Positions 8,632-15,923 are shown, counted from the first letter of the stretch. The stretch: DNA of 19,821 nt from Kiritimatiellales bacterium (GCA_030630445.1 DAOVNC010000009.1:1-19821), one strand, 5' to 3'. A program made the numbers and translations. Notes: generated from the letters alone by a model not told the origin.

Positions 8632-9063
8632 TCACCACCAAAGCTTGTAGGCAGCTCCGAGCTGGAAGGCGTTTTCGATGTGGCGGATTTTCGGCGGCTC
8701 CATGTCGGGCTCGCCGATGACTTCGACGACATCGAAGCGGAAATAGTCCGGCGGTGGCTTTTGACGCTTAAGGTAGCCCACCGCGGCACGGGAGAGGCGG
8801 TGGCGCTTGGCTTTGTTCACGGCGGAGATGGGCCGCCCAAAGTCCTCGTTTTTGCGGGTCTTGACCTCGACAAAAACCAGCACGCCGCCGTGCTCGGCAA
8901 TAATGTCTAGCTCATCGCGCTTCCCGACCCGCACGCGCTGGCCGATGATTTTGTAGCGCTTCTTTTTCAGGAACCGGACGGCAAGTTGCTCGCCCCACCG
9001 CCCCGACTTCAGATGGGCGGGTTCGTCGGATTTCCCGAACCATTGCTTAATCCACCACTTCAT
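8632..9063 (-). CDS. yraN: YraN / UPF0102 endonuclease-like protein
   Basis: A 143-residue protein of the UPF0102 family, which has a PD-(D/E)xK nuclease-like fold (compare archaeal Holliday-junction resolvases) but no settled function. The family hallmarks are present: SGRWGEQLAVRFL near the N-terminus, DELDIIA with Asp53, and VFVEVKTR with Glu66 and Lys68. The first 15 or so residues (WWIKQWFGKSDEP) are aromatic-rich, which is a little unusual. It lies 88 bases downstream of glgA on the same strand, separated from it by a strong inverted repeat, so it may be transcribed separately. The ribosome site is weak. Confidence 0.9.
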   Translation of the reverse strand: MKWWIKQWFGKSDEPAHLKSGRWGEQLAVRFLKKKRYKIIGQRVRVGKRDELDIIAEHGGVLVFVEVKTRKNEDFGRPISAVNKAKRHRLSRAAVGYLKRQKPPPDYFRFDVVEVIGEPDMEPPKIRHIENAFQLGAAYKLWW

Positions 9064-9093
9064 ACCCTACCAACCCTTAACTGGATCTTTTTT

Positions 9094-9163
9094 ACAAAAT
9101 GATTAAGGACAAAATAATTATTCCACACCGGATCGGAAATCATTTTGTCCTTAATCATTTTGT
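9094..9163. repeat. Perfect 22-bp inverted repeat overlapping the glgA stop
   Basis: Positions 9094-9115 and 9142-9163 are exact reverse complements, with 26 bases between. Each arm holds two tandem copies of an AAAATGATTAAGGAC-like unit (AAAATGATT, AAGGAC, AAAAT). The right arm contains the last codons and stop of glgA, so the repeat extends into the coding sequence. On the minus strand it lies exactly at the gene end and could act as a terminator or RNA-stabilising hairpin, but A residues, not U, follow it in that direction. On the plus strand a run of T precedes it. Confidence 0.8.
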
Positions 9164-10596
9164 CGAACGATTTTTTCGTAGAGGGCGATATAGTCCTTGG
9201 CCATGTGCACGACGGAAAAGTCCTGCTTCATGGCGCGTTTCATCAGCGCCTTCCATTTTCCGGAGTTTGCAAAAACCCTGAAGGCGCGTTCCAGACAGTG
9301 GAAAAACGCATCGGAAGAATCTTCATGAAACTTGAATCCGGTGCCGGCCTTTTCGGCGGCATCGACCACCGAGTCTTCGAGTCCGCCTACCCCGTGCACG
9401 AGCGGCAGAGTTCCGTAGCGCATGCTGTAGAGCTGGTTCTGGCCGCAGGGTTCGAACTCGGAGGGCATCAGGAACAGATCCGCCCCCGCCTCGATCCGGT
9501 GCGCCTTCTCGCGTGAAAACTCGATCCACGAACAGACCTGCTTCGGCCAGCGTTCCGTCCACTCGCGGCAGGCCTGCTCATGGGCAGCATCCCCGGTTCC
9601 AAGTATAACGAGCTGTGCGCCGGACGCAACGATGCGGTCGATGGCCCCTGCGAGGAGATCGATCCCCTTTTGCGTCACGAGGCGCGTGATCATTCCAAGC
9701 AGTGGAACTTTTGGATCGGTTTCGAACCCGGCGGCCTCCTGCAGGGAACGCTTGCACTCCGCCTTGCCGGAAAGGTCGGCGGCGGAATAGCTGGCCGTAA
9801 TGTAGGGGTCGGTTTCGGGGTTCCAGCGCGAATAGTCGATCCCATTGAGGATGCCATGGAGTACCTTGCTGCGCTCGCGCATCACCCCGTCGAGCCTGCA
9901 TCCAAACCGCGGGGTTTGGATTTCCCTGGCATAGTTCGGGCTGACAGTGTTGATGGCCGTTGCACCCACCAGTCCGCCTTTCATGGTGTTGATTTCACCA
10001 TAGAATTCGAGGGTTTGCATCGTGTAGCAACTCTTGGGTAGCGAGGTCATGTAGAATTTTTCGGAGGGCGCCCAACCCTGGTGCGCGAGATTGTGGATGG
10101 TGAAGAGCGTCTTTTCCTTTCCGCCGCGCAAGTGGCCGTCGATGCCGTGATGGAGAAACAGGGGAATCAATCCGGTCTGCCAATCGTTGCAGTGTACGAT
10201 GTCCGGTTGCAGATTCCATTCGTCGATCAGTTTGACCGCCGCCTTCTGGAAAAAAAGAAAGCGCTCGAAGTTGTCGGCATAGCCGTGTCCGCCGGAACCA
10301 TAGATACCGTGCCGCTCGAAAAACTCTTCGCTATGGATAAAGTAGGTGGTCACGCCCTCGAACTGCTGCATCCAGACGGTTCCGACATACCAAGCGTGGC
10401 CGAGCGGAATATGTAGTTCAATATCGCAGGGTTGCAGGCCATATTTTTCGCGATCGACCTGCCCGTAGAGGGGAATCATGCGAATCACCTCCTGCCCCTG
10501 TTTTGCCAACGCCTTGGGCAAAGCCGCCGCAACATCTCCTAGACCGCCCGTCGAGGCAAATGGTACGATCTCGCTACTCGCAAAAACAATTTTCAT
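9151..10596 (-). CDS. glgA: Glycogen/starch synthase (GT5, ADP-glucose type)
   Basis: GlgA extends alpha-1,4-glucan from ADP-glucose. The length of 481 residues is standard. The GT5 N-terminal start MKIVFASSEIVPFASTGGLG and the later IVHCNDWQTGLIP, PLLGMITRLVTQKGIDLL and PSEFEPCGQNQLYSMRYGTLPLV are all present, including the FEPCG acceptor/donor-site block. Oddly, the lysine of the usual K-x-G-G-L motif (Lys15 in E. coli) is Ser15 here. The ATG at 10596 starts exactly at the family N-terminus; a much longer open frame on this strand is only antisense to rnr. The start is divergent from rnr with 24 bases between. The last codons lie in a 22-bp inverted repeat. No other glycogen gene is in the window. 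Confidence 0.95.
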   Translation of the reverse strand: MKIVFASSEIVPFASTGGLGDVAAALPKALAKQGQEVIRMIPLYGQVDREKYGLQPCDIELHIPLGHAWYVGTVWMQQFEGVTTYFIHSEEFFERHGIYGSGGHGYADNFERFLFFQKAAVKLIDEWNLQPDIVHCNDWQTGLIPLFLHHGIDGHLRGGKEKTLFTIHNLAHQGWAPSEKFYMTSLPKSCYTMQTLEFYGEINTMKGGLVGATAINTVSPNYAREIQTPRFGCRLDGVMRERSKVLHGILNGIDYSRWNPETDPYITASYSAADLSGKAECKRSLQEAAGFETDPKVPLLGMITRLVTQKGIDLLAGAIDRIVASGAQLVILGTGDAAHEQACREWTERWPKQVCSWIEFSREKAHRIEAGADLFLMPSEFEPCGQNQLYSMRYGTLPLVHGVGGLEDSVVDAAEKAGTGFKFHEDSSDAFFHCLERAFRVFANSGKWKALMKRAMKQDFSVVHMAKDYIALYEKIVRQND

Positions 10597-10620
10597 ATTT
10601 ACACCGTAAAGGAACCCCTC

Positions 10621-12843
10621 ATGAGCTTCGAGAAACAACTTCTTCAATTTATGGCCGCCGCCAACTATCGACCGATGAAACAACACGAACTCGCCCGGGC
10701 GCTGCATGTTGATTCCAAAGGGCAGCGCTCCGATTTCCGCCACGAGCTTTACGGTTTGGAGGAGGCCGGGAAAATCGTGCGCCAGCGCCAAAACCGATGG
10801 TCGCTTCCAGACACCGGAAACCAGGTGGAAGGAACGCTCAAGATCATGGCCAAGGGCGGCGCGATCTTCATCCCCGAACAGGAAGGTGAACCCGAGATAT
10901 ACATCGGCGACAAAAACACCGGCGTCGCCCTGCCCGACGACAAGGTTGCCATCGAGGTCTTCCACTCCGAATATGTCGAACGCCGACGGGGCAAGCAGCA
11001 GGATCTGCGCGCCGAAGGCCGCGTGGTCAAGGTGATCGAACGCGCCAGCGACCAGACCGTCGGCCTGCTGCGCCGCACACCCTACTATTCCTACGTCATC
11101 CCCGACGCCCCCGGCTTCAAGCACGACGTCCGCATCGGCGACACTAAGGACATTCCCGAAAACCACAAGGTGCTCGTGAAGCTCAACGTCTGGACCGATC
11201 CCTACCAGCCGCTCACCGGAAGCATTCTCGAAGACCTCGGCGAAAGCTCGGCACCCGGCGTGGACATCGACAGCTTGCTGCGCGGTGCCGGAATCACGGA
11301 AGAATTCCCCGCCGATGTCGTTGCAGAAGCTGAAGGGCTCTCCGGCAAAATCACGGCGGAGCAGCTCGAAGGGCGGCGCGACCTGCGCGAGGCCGTCACC
11401 TTCACGATCGACCCCGAAACGGCGAAGGACTATGACGATGCCGTGTCGCTCGAACCCCATCCCGATGGCGGGTGGCTGCTCGGTGTGCATATCGCCGACG
11501 TCTCCACCTTCGTCCAACCCGGCACGCTGATTGACAAGGAGGCTTTCCGCCGGGGCAACAGCATCTATCTCGTCGACCGCGCCGTCATGATGCTTCCACG
11601 CGAGTTGACCACCAAGGTGTGCAGCCTCAATCCCGAAAACGACCACCTCTCCCATTCCGTCGAGCTGCACCTCAGCCCCGATGGCGAAATCCTCGGCTAT
11701 GAAAGCTTCCCTTCCGTCATCCACTCCAAGGCGCGCCTGACCTACACGCAAGTGCAGAAATTCATCGACGGCGCAAGCGACCACGGCATCCCGGAAATCG
11801 TCGTCCAGCGGCTGGAAAACCTCTGCCCGCTCGTGCGGAAAACCCGGGTGCTGCGCGTCGCGAACGGCTCGGTTGAAATCAACACCCCCGAAATCGAAAT
11901 CAAGCTTAACGATCAGGGCAAGGTTGAAAAAATGATGCCGCGCTCGGAGTCGAAGGAGGCCTACCAACTGGTCGAAGAGTGCATGTTGCTGGCAAACTGC
12001 GCCGTTGCCGAAATTCTGATCGCCGCCGAAAAGCCGTCGATCTACCGCGTCCATGAAGAGCCCGACGAAGAGCAATGGGCCGCCATGGGCATGGAATTGC
12101 AGGCCCTCGGCATCCCGAAGCTTCCGCAGTCCCGGCAGGAGATCAACGAAGCCGTCAAGCTGGCGGTCGGCACCGCCGTGGAATACACCGCCAACCTTGC
12201 GATCCTTCGCAACTTTAAGCGCGCCGAATATTCCTCCACGCAGATCGGCCATTTTGGTTTGGCGTTCGATGACTACACCCACTTCACCTCGCCCATCCGC
12301 CGCTATCCCGACCTGCTCGTACACCGCATGCTCAAGGCCGTGGAAACCGGACAACAACTCCCCATTTCGGGGGATCGGATCGAAGAGATTGCCAAGCACT
12401 GCAACGAAACCGAAAAGCAGGCCGACGGGCTTGAACGGCAGAGCATCGAAAAAAAGCGGATGGAATACTACAGCGAGATCATGAACTCATCGCTCACCGC
12501 CACTTTCAAGGGCTACATCGTTTCCATCAAAGGCAAGGGCATGATCGTCGAGCTGCCCGACTCGCTCCAACGCGGCATGGTCACCTTCGCCTCCATCACC
12601 TCCGACTGGCTCGAAGCCAACGCGGAAATGACGCAGGCCAAAACGCGTGGTGGAAAAGTGCGCTACACCATTGGCGACGAAGTGGAGGTCGCGCTCGCCA
12701 AGGTGGATACCGCCCGCGGGTTCGTTGATTTTACGATGGCCGACCAAGTCGCCGCACCTTCCCGCCGCTCAAGAAAACCGCGTATTCAGCCCGATCTAAA
12801 AACTGGAAAACCACGTCGCCAAGGCCGGCGCCGCAGGCGCTGA
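10621..12843 (+). CDS. rnr: Ribonuclease R
   Basis: RNase R is a processive 3'-5' exoribonuclease that degrades structured RNA. The 740 residues show the full domain order: a winged-helix N-terminus (1-65), cold-shock domains (about 68-220), the RNB catalytic domain (about 255-580), an S1 domain (about 628-712) and a basic tail rich in Arg and Lys (SRRSRKPR..RRQGRRRRR). The metal-binding acidic cluster DPETAKDYDDAVSLE (264-278) is intact, as is FTSPIRRYPDLLVHR near the end of RNB. AAAGGA lies 7 bases before the ATG. The start is divergent from glgA with 24 bases between, so any promoter must lie within glgA. The basic tail is typical of RNase R. Confidence 0.96.
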   Translation: MSFEKQLLQFMAAANYRPMKQHELARALHVDSKGQRSDFRHELYGLEEAGKIVRQRQNRWSLPDTGNQVEGTLKIMAKGGAIFIPEQEGEPEIYIGDKNTGVALPDDKVAIEVFHSEYVERRRGKQQDLRAEGRVVKVIERASDQTVGLLRRTPYYSYVIPDAPGFKHDVRIGDTKDIPENHKVLVKLNVWTDPYQPLTGSILEDLGESSAPGVDIDSLLRGAGITEEFPADVVAEAEGLSGKITAEQLEGRRDLREAVTFTIDPETAKDYDDAVSLEPHPDGGWLLGVHIADVSTFVQPGTLIDKEAFRRGNSIYLVDRAVMMLPRELTTKVCSLNPENDHLSHSVELHLSPDGEILGYESFPSVIHSKARLTYTQVQKFIDGASDHGIPEIVVQRLENLCPLVRKTRVLRVANGSVEINTPEIEIKLNDQGKVEKMMPRSESKEAYQLVEECMLLANCAVAEILIAAEKPSIYRVHEEPDEEQWAAMGMELQALGIPKLPQSRQEINEAVKLAVGTAVEYTANLAILRNFKRAEYSSTQIGHFGLAFDDYTHFTSPIRRYPDLLVHRMLKAVETGQQLPISGDRIEEIAKHCNETEKQADGLERQSIEKKRMEYYSEIMNSSLTATFKGYIVSIKGKGMIVELPDSLQRGMVTFASITSDWLEANAEMTQAKTRGGKVRYTIGDEVEVALAKVDTARGFVDFTMADQVAAPSRRSRKPRIQPDLKTGKPRRQGRRRRR

Positions 12844-12864
12844 CAGAACAAATCCACAGGCCAT

Positions 12865-13209
12865 CTATCCAGCCGTCGGTAATGGAATGGGTTCAGCCGC
12901 TTTGACCAGCCGGATCGCCAAAAGGCAATTGTTTTTAAAGGGACAGATTTCACCGCAATATTGATGTCGCCAATTTTCCGCACATCCATAATAGCCGTGG
13001 TTGAAAAAATCTTGCTCAGCCTCTACCCATCCAATCCATCGATTGTATTTTTGTCCCATGTACCAACGATTTTCGCTTACCGCTTGTTGATACCGCTCTA
13101 CCTGCCAAAGTGTAAGTTCATGAAACCCGACGCACTTCGGTGCCCCCGTCTCTTCTGTGTGGCTGTTATCTGAACCCGTTTGCTTTACAGTGCTTCTCTT
13201 GGCACTCAT
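12865..13209 (-). CDS. Small Cys-rich protein, paralogue A (unknown family)
   Basis: A 114-residue protein of no family I recognise. After a polar N-terminus of about 24 residues it has CVGFHELTLWQ (26-36), then WVEAEQDFFN (61-70), then WRHQYCGEICPFKNNCL (80-96). Cys26, Cys85, Cys89 and Cys95 are shared with the gene at 13427-13750, giving C...C-x3-C-x5-C, a plausible site for zinc or an Fe-S cluster; Cys76 is extra. There is no signal peptide, so it is probably cytoplasmic. The ATG at 13209 has AAGGTG 7 bases upstream; a GTG at 13218 is possible. The two paralogues lie in tandem, 217 bases apart, each with its own ribosome site. The surrounding DNA is more AT-rich than the neighbouring genes. 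Metal binding is inference. Confidence 0.75.
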   Translation of the reverse strand: MSAKRSTVKQTGSDNSHTEETGAPKCVGFHELTLWQVERYQQAVSENRWYMGQKYNRWIGWVEAEQDFFNHGYYGCAENWRHQYCGEICPFKNNCLLAIRLVKAAEPIPLPTAG

Positions 13210-13426
13210 TGGATACACCTTATTGATTCCTACAATATAAGGAGCATCGGGCGTGCCATACTGACGGGAAACTCGAGGAAATATCGGTCACCGCAATCCT
13301 ACCGATTGCCACTGGATGGATATCATTCCTCCGAAAATAAAAACGTCGCAGGACTGCGGCCGGACAGTGGATTCGAAGCGAAGGCGGAATGCTTCCGCAA
13401 GCGCGTTGACAGATTGTTAGGACACC

Positions 13427-13750
13427 CTATCCCGCCCGATAAAGGGGTTCGGTTTTCTTGTTGTGCAAGAAGTGCAGCGCAATAAGGCATTTGTTTCGGG
13501 AGGGACAAACACAGCCGCAATATTCAACGCGCCATTTATCGCCCATCATAGCCCGATCCCCGTTGTTGAAATCCTTTTCAGCGTCCTGCCAGGCCACGCA
13601 ACGACCCTCTGCCTTGGAGAGATCAAGGCGATGGGCATCGACCGCCGTCCGGTATTGGATGATCTGCCAGTCTATCAGCTCGTGGATCCCGACACAGTTT
13701 TTGCCGTTTTCCAGCATTCCCTCAATCTTCGTGTTTTCTTGCTTTTTCAT
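13427..13750 (-). CDS. Small Cys-rich protein, paralogue B (unknown family)
   Basis: A 107-residue paralogue of the protein at 12865-13209. Matching blocks are CVGIHELIDWQ (19-29), WQDAEKDFNN (54-63) and WRVEYCGCVCPSRNKCL (73-89), followed in both proteins by an Ala-containing helix and a C-terminal AG. The shared cysteines are Cys19, Cys78, Cys82 and Cys88; Cys51 and Cys80 are extra. The CP-x4-CL end of the motif recalls the Fe-S motif of WhiB-like proteins, but the spacing differs (C-x3-C, not C-x2-C) and there is no wider similarity I can claim. GGAGG lies 7 bases before the ATG. A 6-bp hairpin (13384-13398) follows the stop without a U-run. The function is unknown. Confidence 0.78.
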   Translation of the reverse strand: MKKQENTKIEGMLENGKNCVGIHELIDWQIIQYRTAVDAHRLDLSKAEGRCVAWQDAEKDFNNGDRAMMGDKWRVEYCGCVCPSRNKCLIALHFLHNKKTEPLYRAG

Positions 13751-13813
13751 TTTCTACCTCCACGTATAGAAGGAGTATAAGCAATAAGAGTGCCGAAAAT
13801 GAAAACCCGGGGA

Positions 13814-14323
13814 TTATTCTGCGACGAGCGTACGGGTGATTTCGCCGATATACATCCGATGGAAATCGTTTTTCGGATAGTTTTTCATGATGGAGTCATC
13901 GAGGAAATTGGCGGGTTCCAGATCCTGGAAATAGAGCTTGCGGCATTCCAGCACCAGCCGCGCCTCCCCGAAATAGACCGATCCGTTTTCTGCTTTGAGC
14001 GGGGTAAAGCCACACTCTGCCGCCTTGTCGGTCTCGCGACCGGAGCGGCTGCCACAAAAGTTGAGCTGGGGCTTATATTTTTCGTCAAAGAACGATAGGG
14101 TGAACACCTCGCCCTTTTCCATGAATTCGTAGGTGTAGCGCTGCGGGCGGACAAAGCAAAAGCAAACCGGCTTGAACCAGAGTTCGCCCATGCTCCCCCA
14201 GCTGGCGGTCATGGTATTGAAATGCTCCGGTGTGCCGGCTGTGATAAGCATCCATTCCTGTCCGATTAGATGGATCGGGTTGCCCTCGATCTCGATGGGC
14301 TTGATCTCTTTGAACGCGCTCAT
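13814..14323 (-). CDS. Flavin reductase-like (FMN-binding) protein
   Basis: A 169-residue protein with the flavin reductase-like split-barrel pattern (PF01613). EWMLITAGTPEHFNTMTASWGSMGELWFKPVCFCFVRPQRYTYEF covers the flavin-binding strands, with the N-T-M-T-A-S-W segment typical of FMN binding. GEVFTLSFFDEKYKPQLNFCGSRSGRETDKAAECGF follows, as in this family. Members bind FMN and reduce it or use it for electron transfer; the substrate is unknown. No signal peptide is seen, so it should be cytoplasmic. Its ATG overlaps the stop of the upstream secreted-protein gene by 4 bases (ATGA), which indicates translational coupling although the two products would be in different compartments. Confidence 0.88.
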   Translation of the reverse strand: MSAFKEIKPIEIEGNPIHLIGQEWMLITAGTPEHFNTMTASWGSMGELWFKPVCFCFVRPQRYTYEFMEKGEVFTLSFFDEKYKPQLNFCGSRSGRETDKAAECGFTPLKAENGSVYFGEARLVLECRKLYFQDLEPANFLDDSIMKNYPKNDFHRMYIGEITRTLVAE

Positions 14324-15006
14324 TTTTTCTCGTCTTTCCTGAGGGTGAGCTGCAGCTCCGGCGACCACGGCGAATTTTTGGAGCTGATGAAATACAGCCC
14401 ATTTCCTGTCTTTCCCCACAATCCCAGGGTAATCGTTGGAGTTTCGGATTTCCGGATTTTCTCCAACAATGCCGCATCCTTGATCGGGACACGCACCCAG
14501 CGAGCGGCCTCCCACTTGAATCCGTTGAGCGCAGCGACGGGGGCCCCCCAAAGCTTGGAATCGCCAAGATTCAAAAGCGGCTCACCGGTTGCGGATTCCC
14601 AGGGCACATCGCGGAACGCGCTATAGCCATAGCAGGATTCGCCGGGCTGTGCATTCTGCCCCCCCGCACCCAGGTTCCCTGTGCCCTCTCCCCAGGCCGC
14701 GTTATGGGCGGTGTTGACCATCGGCGCCACAATCAGGCTTGTTTTTTCATCCATGGCATTGTGCTGGCGGAACCGCAACTCCGCGCCGATGATTTCGTTG
14801 GTCACGCTGGAAAGATCAAATGCAATGATCGTGCGAATATTCGGCGCATGGGCAATGGCCAGCGTTTCGTTTGCCCCGTTGTTGCGGTTGCGCTTATTGC
14901 TCCGTCCAAAATTATCCTTTGACGCCGACAACACCAGCAGTTCATCTCCGCCGAACGACGTTGACGCAACACATCCGATTAAAAACGCTACATAGATACT
15001 CTTCAT
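14320..15006 (-). CDS. Secreted DNRLRE (CBM96-like) domain protein
   Basis: A 228-residue exported protein. MKSIYVAFLIGCVASTSFGG is a signal peptide. The rest follows the DNRLRE / CBM96 jelly-roll pattern: an early Leu-Ser-Ala-Ser-Lys-Asp-Asn-Phe-Gly segment, then TIIAFDLSSVTNEIIGAELRF (about 58-78), then a Trp-Gly and Gly-rich middle (NAAWGEGTGNLG), and a late Ser-Lys-Asn-Ser-Pro-Trp-Ser-Pro-Glu-Leu-Gln-Leu strand. Such domains occur in secreted carbohydrate-active proteins of PVC bacteria, either alone or attached to enzymes; here there is no enzyme domain, so a binding or structural role is inferred. GGAGGA lies 7 bases before the ATG. The gene is divergent from csoR and overlaps the flavin reductase gene by 4 bases. 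Confidence 0.75.
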   Translation of the reverse strand: MKSIYVAFLIGCVASTSFGGDELLVLSASKDNFGRSNKRNRNNGANETLAIAHAPNIRTIIAFDLSSVTNEIIGAELRFRQHNAMDEKTSLIVAPMVNTAHNAAWGEGTGNLGAGGQNAQPGESCYGYSAFRDVPWESATGEPLLNLGDSKLWGAPVAALNGFKWEAARWVRVPIKDAALLEKIRKSETPTITLGLWGKTGNGLYFISSKNSPWSPELQLTLRKDEKK

Positions 15007-15084
15007 TGTCCATCCTCCTTCGATAGGTAGGAAACTATAGATATCCAGCCCTCGGAAAACAAGCCCGCGTATATCGTGACTATG

Positions 15085-15112
15085 TTGATCGTATTTCTAA
15101 TTTTTATATTGA
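15085..15112 (+). promoter_or_regulatory. Candidate promoter of the copper operon
   Basis: TTGATC (15085-15090) and TATTGA (15107-15112) are 16 bases apart. Transcription would start near 15119, inside the CsoR-type operator, which fits repression. The -10 match is weak and alternatives in this AT-rich stretch are possible. Confidence 0.35.
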
Positions 15113-15117
15113 ACAAA

Positions 15118-15134
15118 ATACCCTATGGGGGTAT
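15118..15134 (+). promoter_or_regulatory. CsoR operator
   Basis: ATACCCTATGGGGGTAT is a GC-centred inverted repeat of the TACCC...GGGTA type bound by Cu(I)-sensing CsoR repressors. It lies 26 bases before the csoR start and covers the likely transcription start. Repression without copper and release by Cu(I) is the expected mode. Confidence 0.85.
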
Positions 15135-15160
15135 CTACCCACCAGAACGCAGGAGGTTCC

Positions 15161-15442
15161 ATGAAAGGCCATACAACTACGCATGCCGAAAATAAAACCC
15201 GCCTCGCCCGCATCGAAGGGCAGGTTCGCGCGGTCGGGCGCATGATCGATGACGGCGAATACTGCATCGACATCGTCACCCAGGTCCAAGCCGCCCGCTC
15301 GGCGCTGCAATCCGTCAGCAAGATCATTCTCGAAAAGCACCTCAAGCACTGCGTCGCCGCCGCGCTCGAAGCGCATGACGAAGCCGACATCGACCAAAAG
15401 CTTGAAGAAATCATGGTCGTCATCAAACGGATGGAAAAATAA
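15161..15442 (+). CDS. csoR: CsoR-family Cu(I)-sensing repressor
   Basis: A 93-residue all-helical CsoR/RcnR-family repressor. RLARIEGQVRAVGRMIDDGEYC opens the family domain. The metal-sensing positions are Cys35 (EYCIDI), His60 and Cys64 (EKHLKHC), the Cys-His-Cys pattern of Cu(I)-sensing CsoR. RcnR has His at the last position and CstR lacks the His. The ATG at 15161 has AGGAGG 4 bases upstream and gives the usual length; an earlier in-frame ATG at 15125 lies inside the operator and is unlikely. It heads an operon with a secreted copper protein and a CusCBA-type pump, which supports copper as the inducer and autoregulation through the operator upstream. Confidence 0.93.
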   Translation: MKGHTTTHAENKTRLARIEGQVRAVGRMIDDGEYCIDIVTQVQAARSALQSVSKIILEKHLKHCVAAALEAHDEADIDQKLEEIMVVIKRMEK

Positions 15443-15461
15443 CCGAACAAGGAGCAGTAAA

Positions 15462-15809
15462 ATGAAAAGAAGAACAGCAACCGTACTACTCATGGCCGCC
15501 ATCGCCGGCGTTGGATTGAGTGCCGCCCAGGCCGAACATCCGACAGCTTCGAAGAAGGCCCCGAAAAAGCAAACCGTCTGCCCGGTGATGGGCGGCAAGA
15601 TCAACAAGGCTCAATATGCCGATGTAAAAGGCAAGCGCATCTATGTCTGCTGCCCCGGCTGCATCGGCAAGATCAAGGCCGATCCCGGAAAATACATCAA
15701 GAAAATGGAAGCCGAAGGTATCGTGCTGAACAAAACCCCGAAAAAGGCCGCGGCAAGCAAGGAGCACGACCACGCCCCGATCAAGGGCTACGCCGAACAC
15801 GAGAAATAA
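15462..15809 (+). CDS. Secreted TRASH/YHS-like putative copper-binding protein
   Basis: A 115-residue exported protein. The signal peptide MKRRTATVLLMAAIAGVGLSAAQA ends before EHP. The single domain has VCPVMGGKIN (Cys40) and later YVCCPGCIGKIKADPGKYI (Cys63, Cys64, Cys67), the C...CC-x2-C pattern of TRASH/YHS-type metal-binding modules. The C-terminus has KEHDHAPIKGYAEHEK, with histidines that could also bind metal. AAGGAG lies 7 bases before the ATG. It sits 19 bases after csoR and before the pump genes, so it is most likely a periplasmic copper (or other soft metal) chaperone or buffer delivering metal to the efflux complex. The metal is inferred from context. Confidence 0.82.
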   Translation: MKRRTATVLLMAAIAGVGLSAAQAEHPTASKKAPKKQTVCPVMGGKINKAQYADVKGKRIYVCCPGCIGKIKADPGKYIKKMEAEGIVLNKTPKKAAASKEHDHAPIKGYAEHEK

Positions 15810-15817
15810 GCACCAAG

Positions 15818-15923
15818 GGAACCGCGAATGAACACGAACCATCACAAAAGGAAAATATCCATGCATCTCCCCCCCCATTCATTGGAACCCCCTTTTCGTA
15901 TACTTCGTGTCTTTCGTGGTTCC
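15818..15923. repeat. Imperfect inverted repeat spanning the tolC start
   Basis: The segment 15818-15839 (beginning GGAACCGCGAATG, ending ACACGAAC) and the reverse complement of 15903-15923 (GGAACCACGAAAGACACGAAG) share about 18 positions with a 2-base gap. The pair surrounds the start codons of the outer-membrane factor gene, and its right arm is translated as part of the signal-peptide region. A run of 8 C (15869-15876) lies between the arms. Confidence 0.55.

Noticed and set aside
10597..12399. A 600-residue N-terminal extension of glgA antisense to rnr
   Set aside because: GlgA homology begins exactly at the ATG at 10596, and the extension has only antisense-type composition.
13384..13398. 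An intrinsic terminator after paralogue B
   Set aside because: GCGGAA/TTCCGC forms only 6 pairs and no U-run follows on the minus strand.
13458..13780. Plus-strand frames of about 105 residues opposite paralogue B
   Set aside because: The minus-strand frame has a clear paralogue and a ribosome site; the plus-strand frames have neither.
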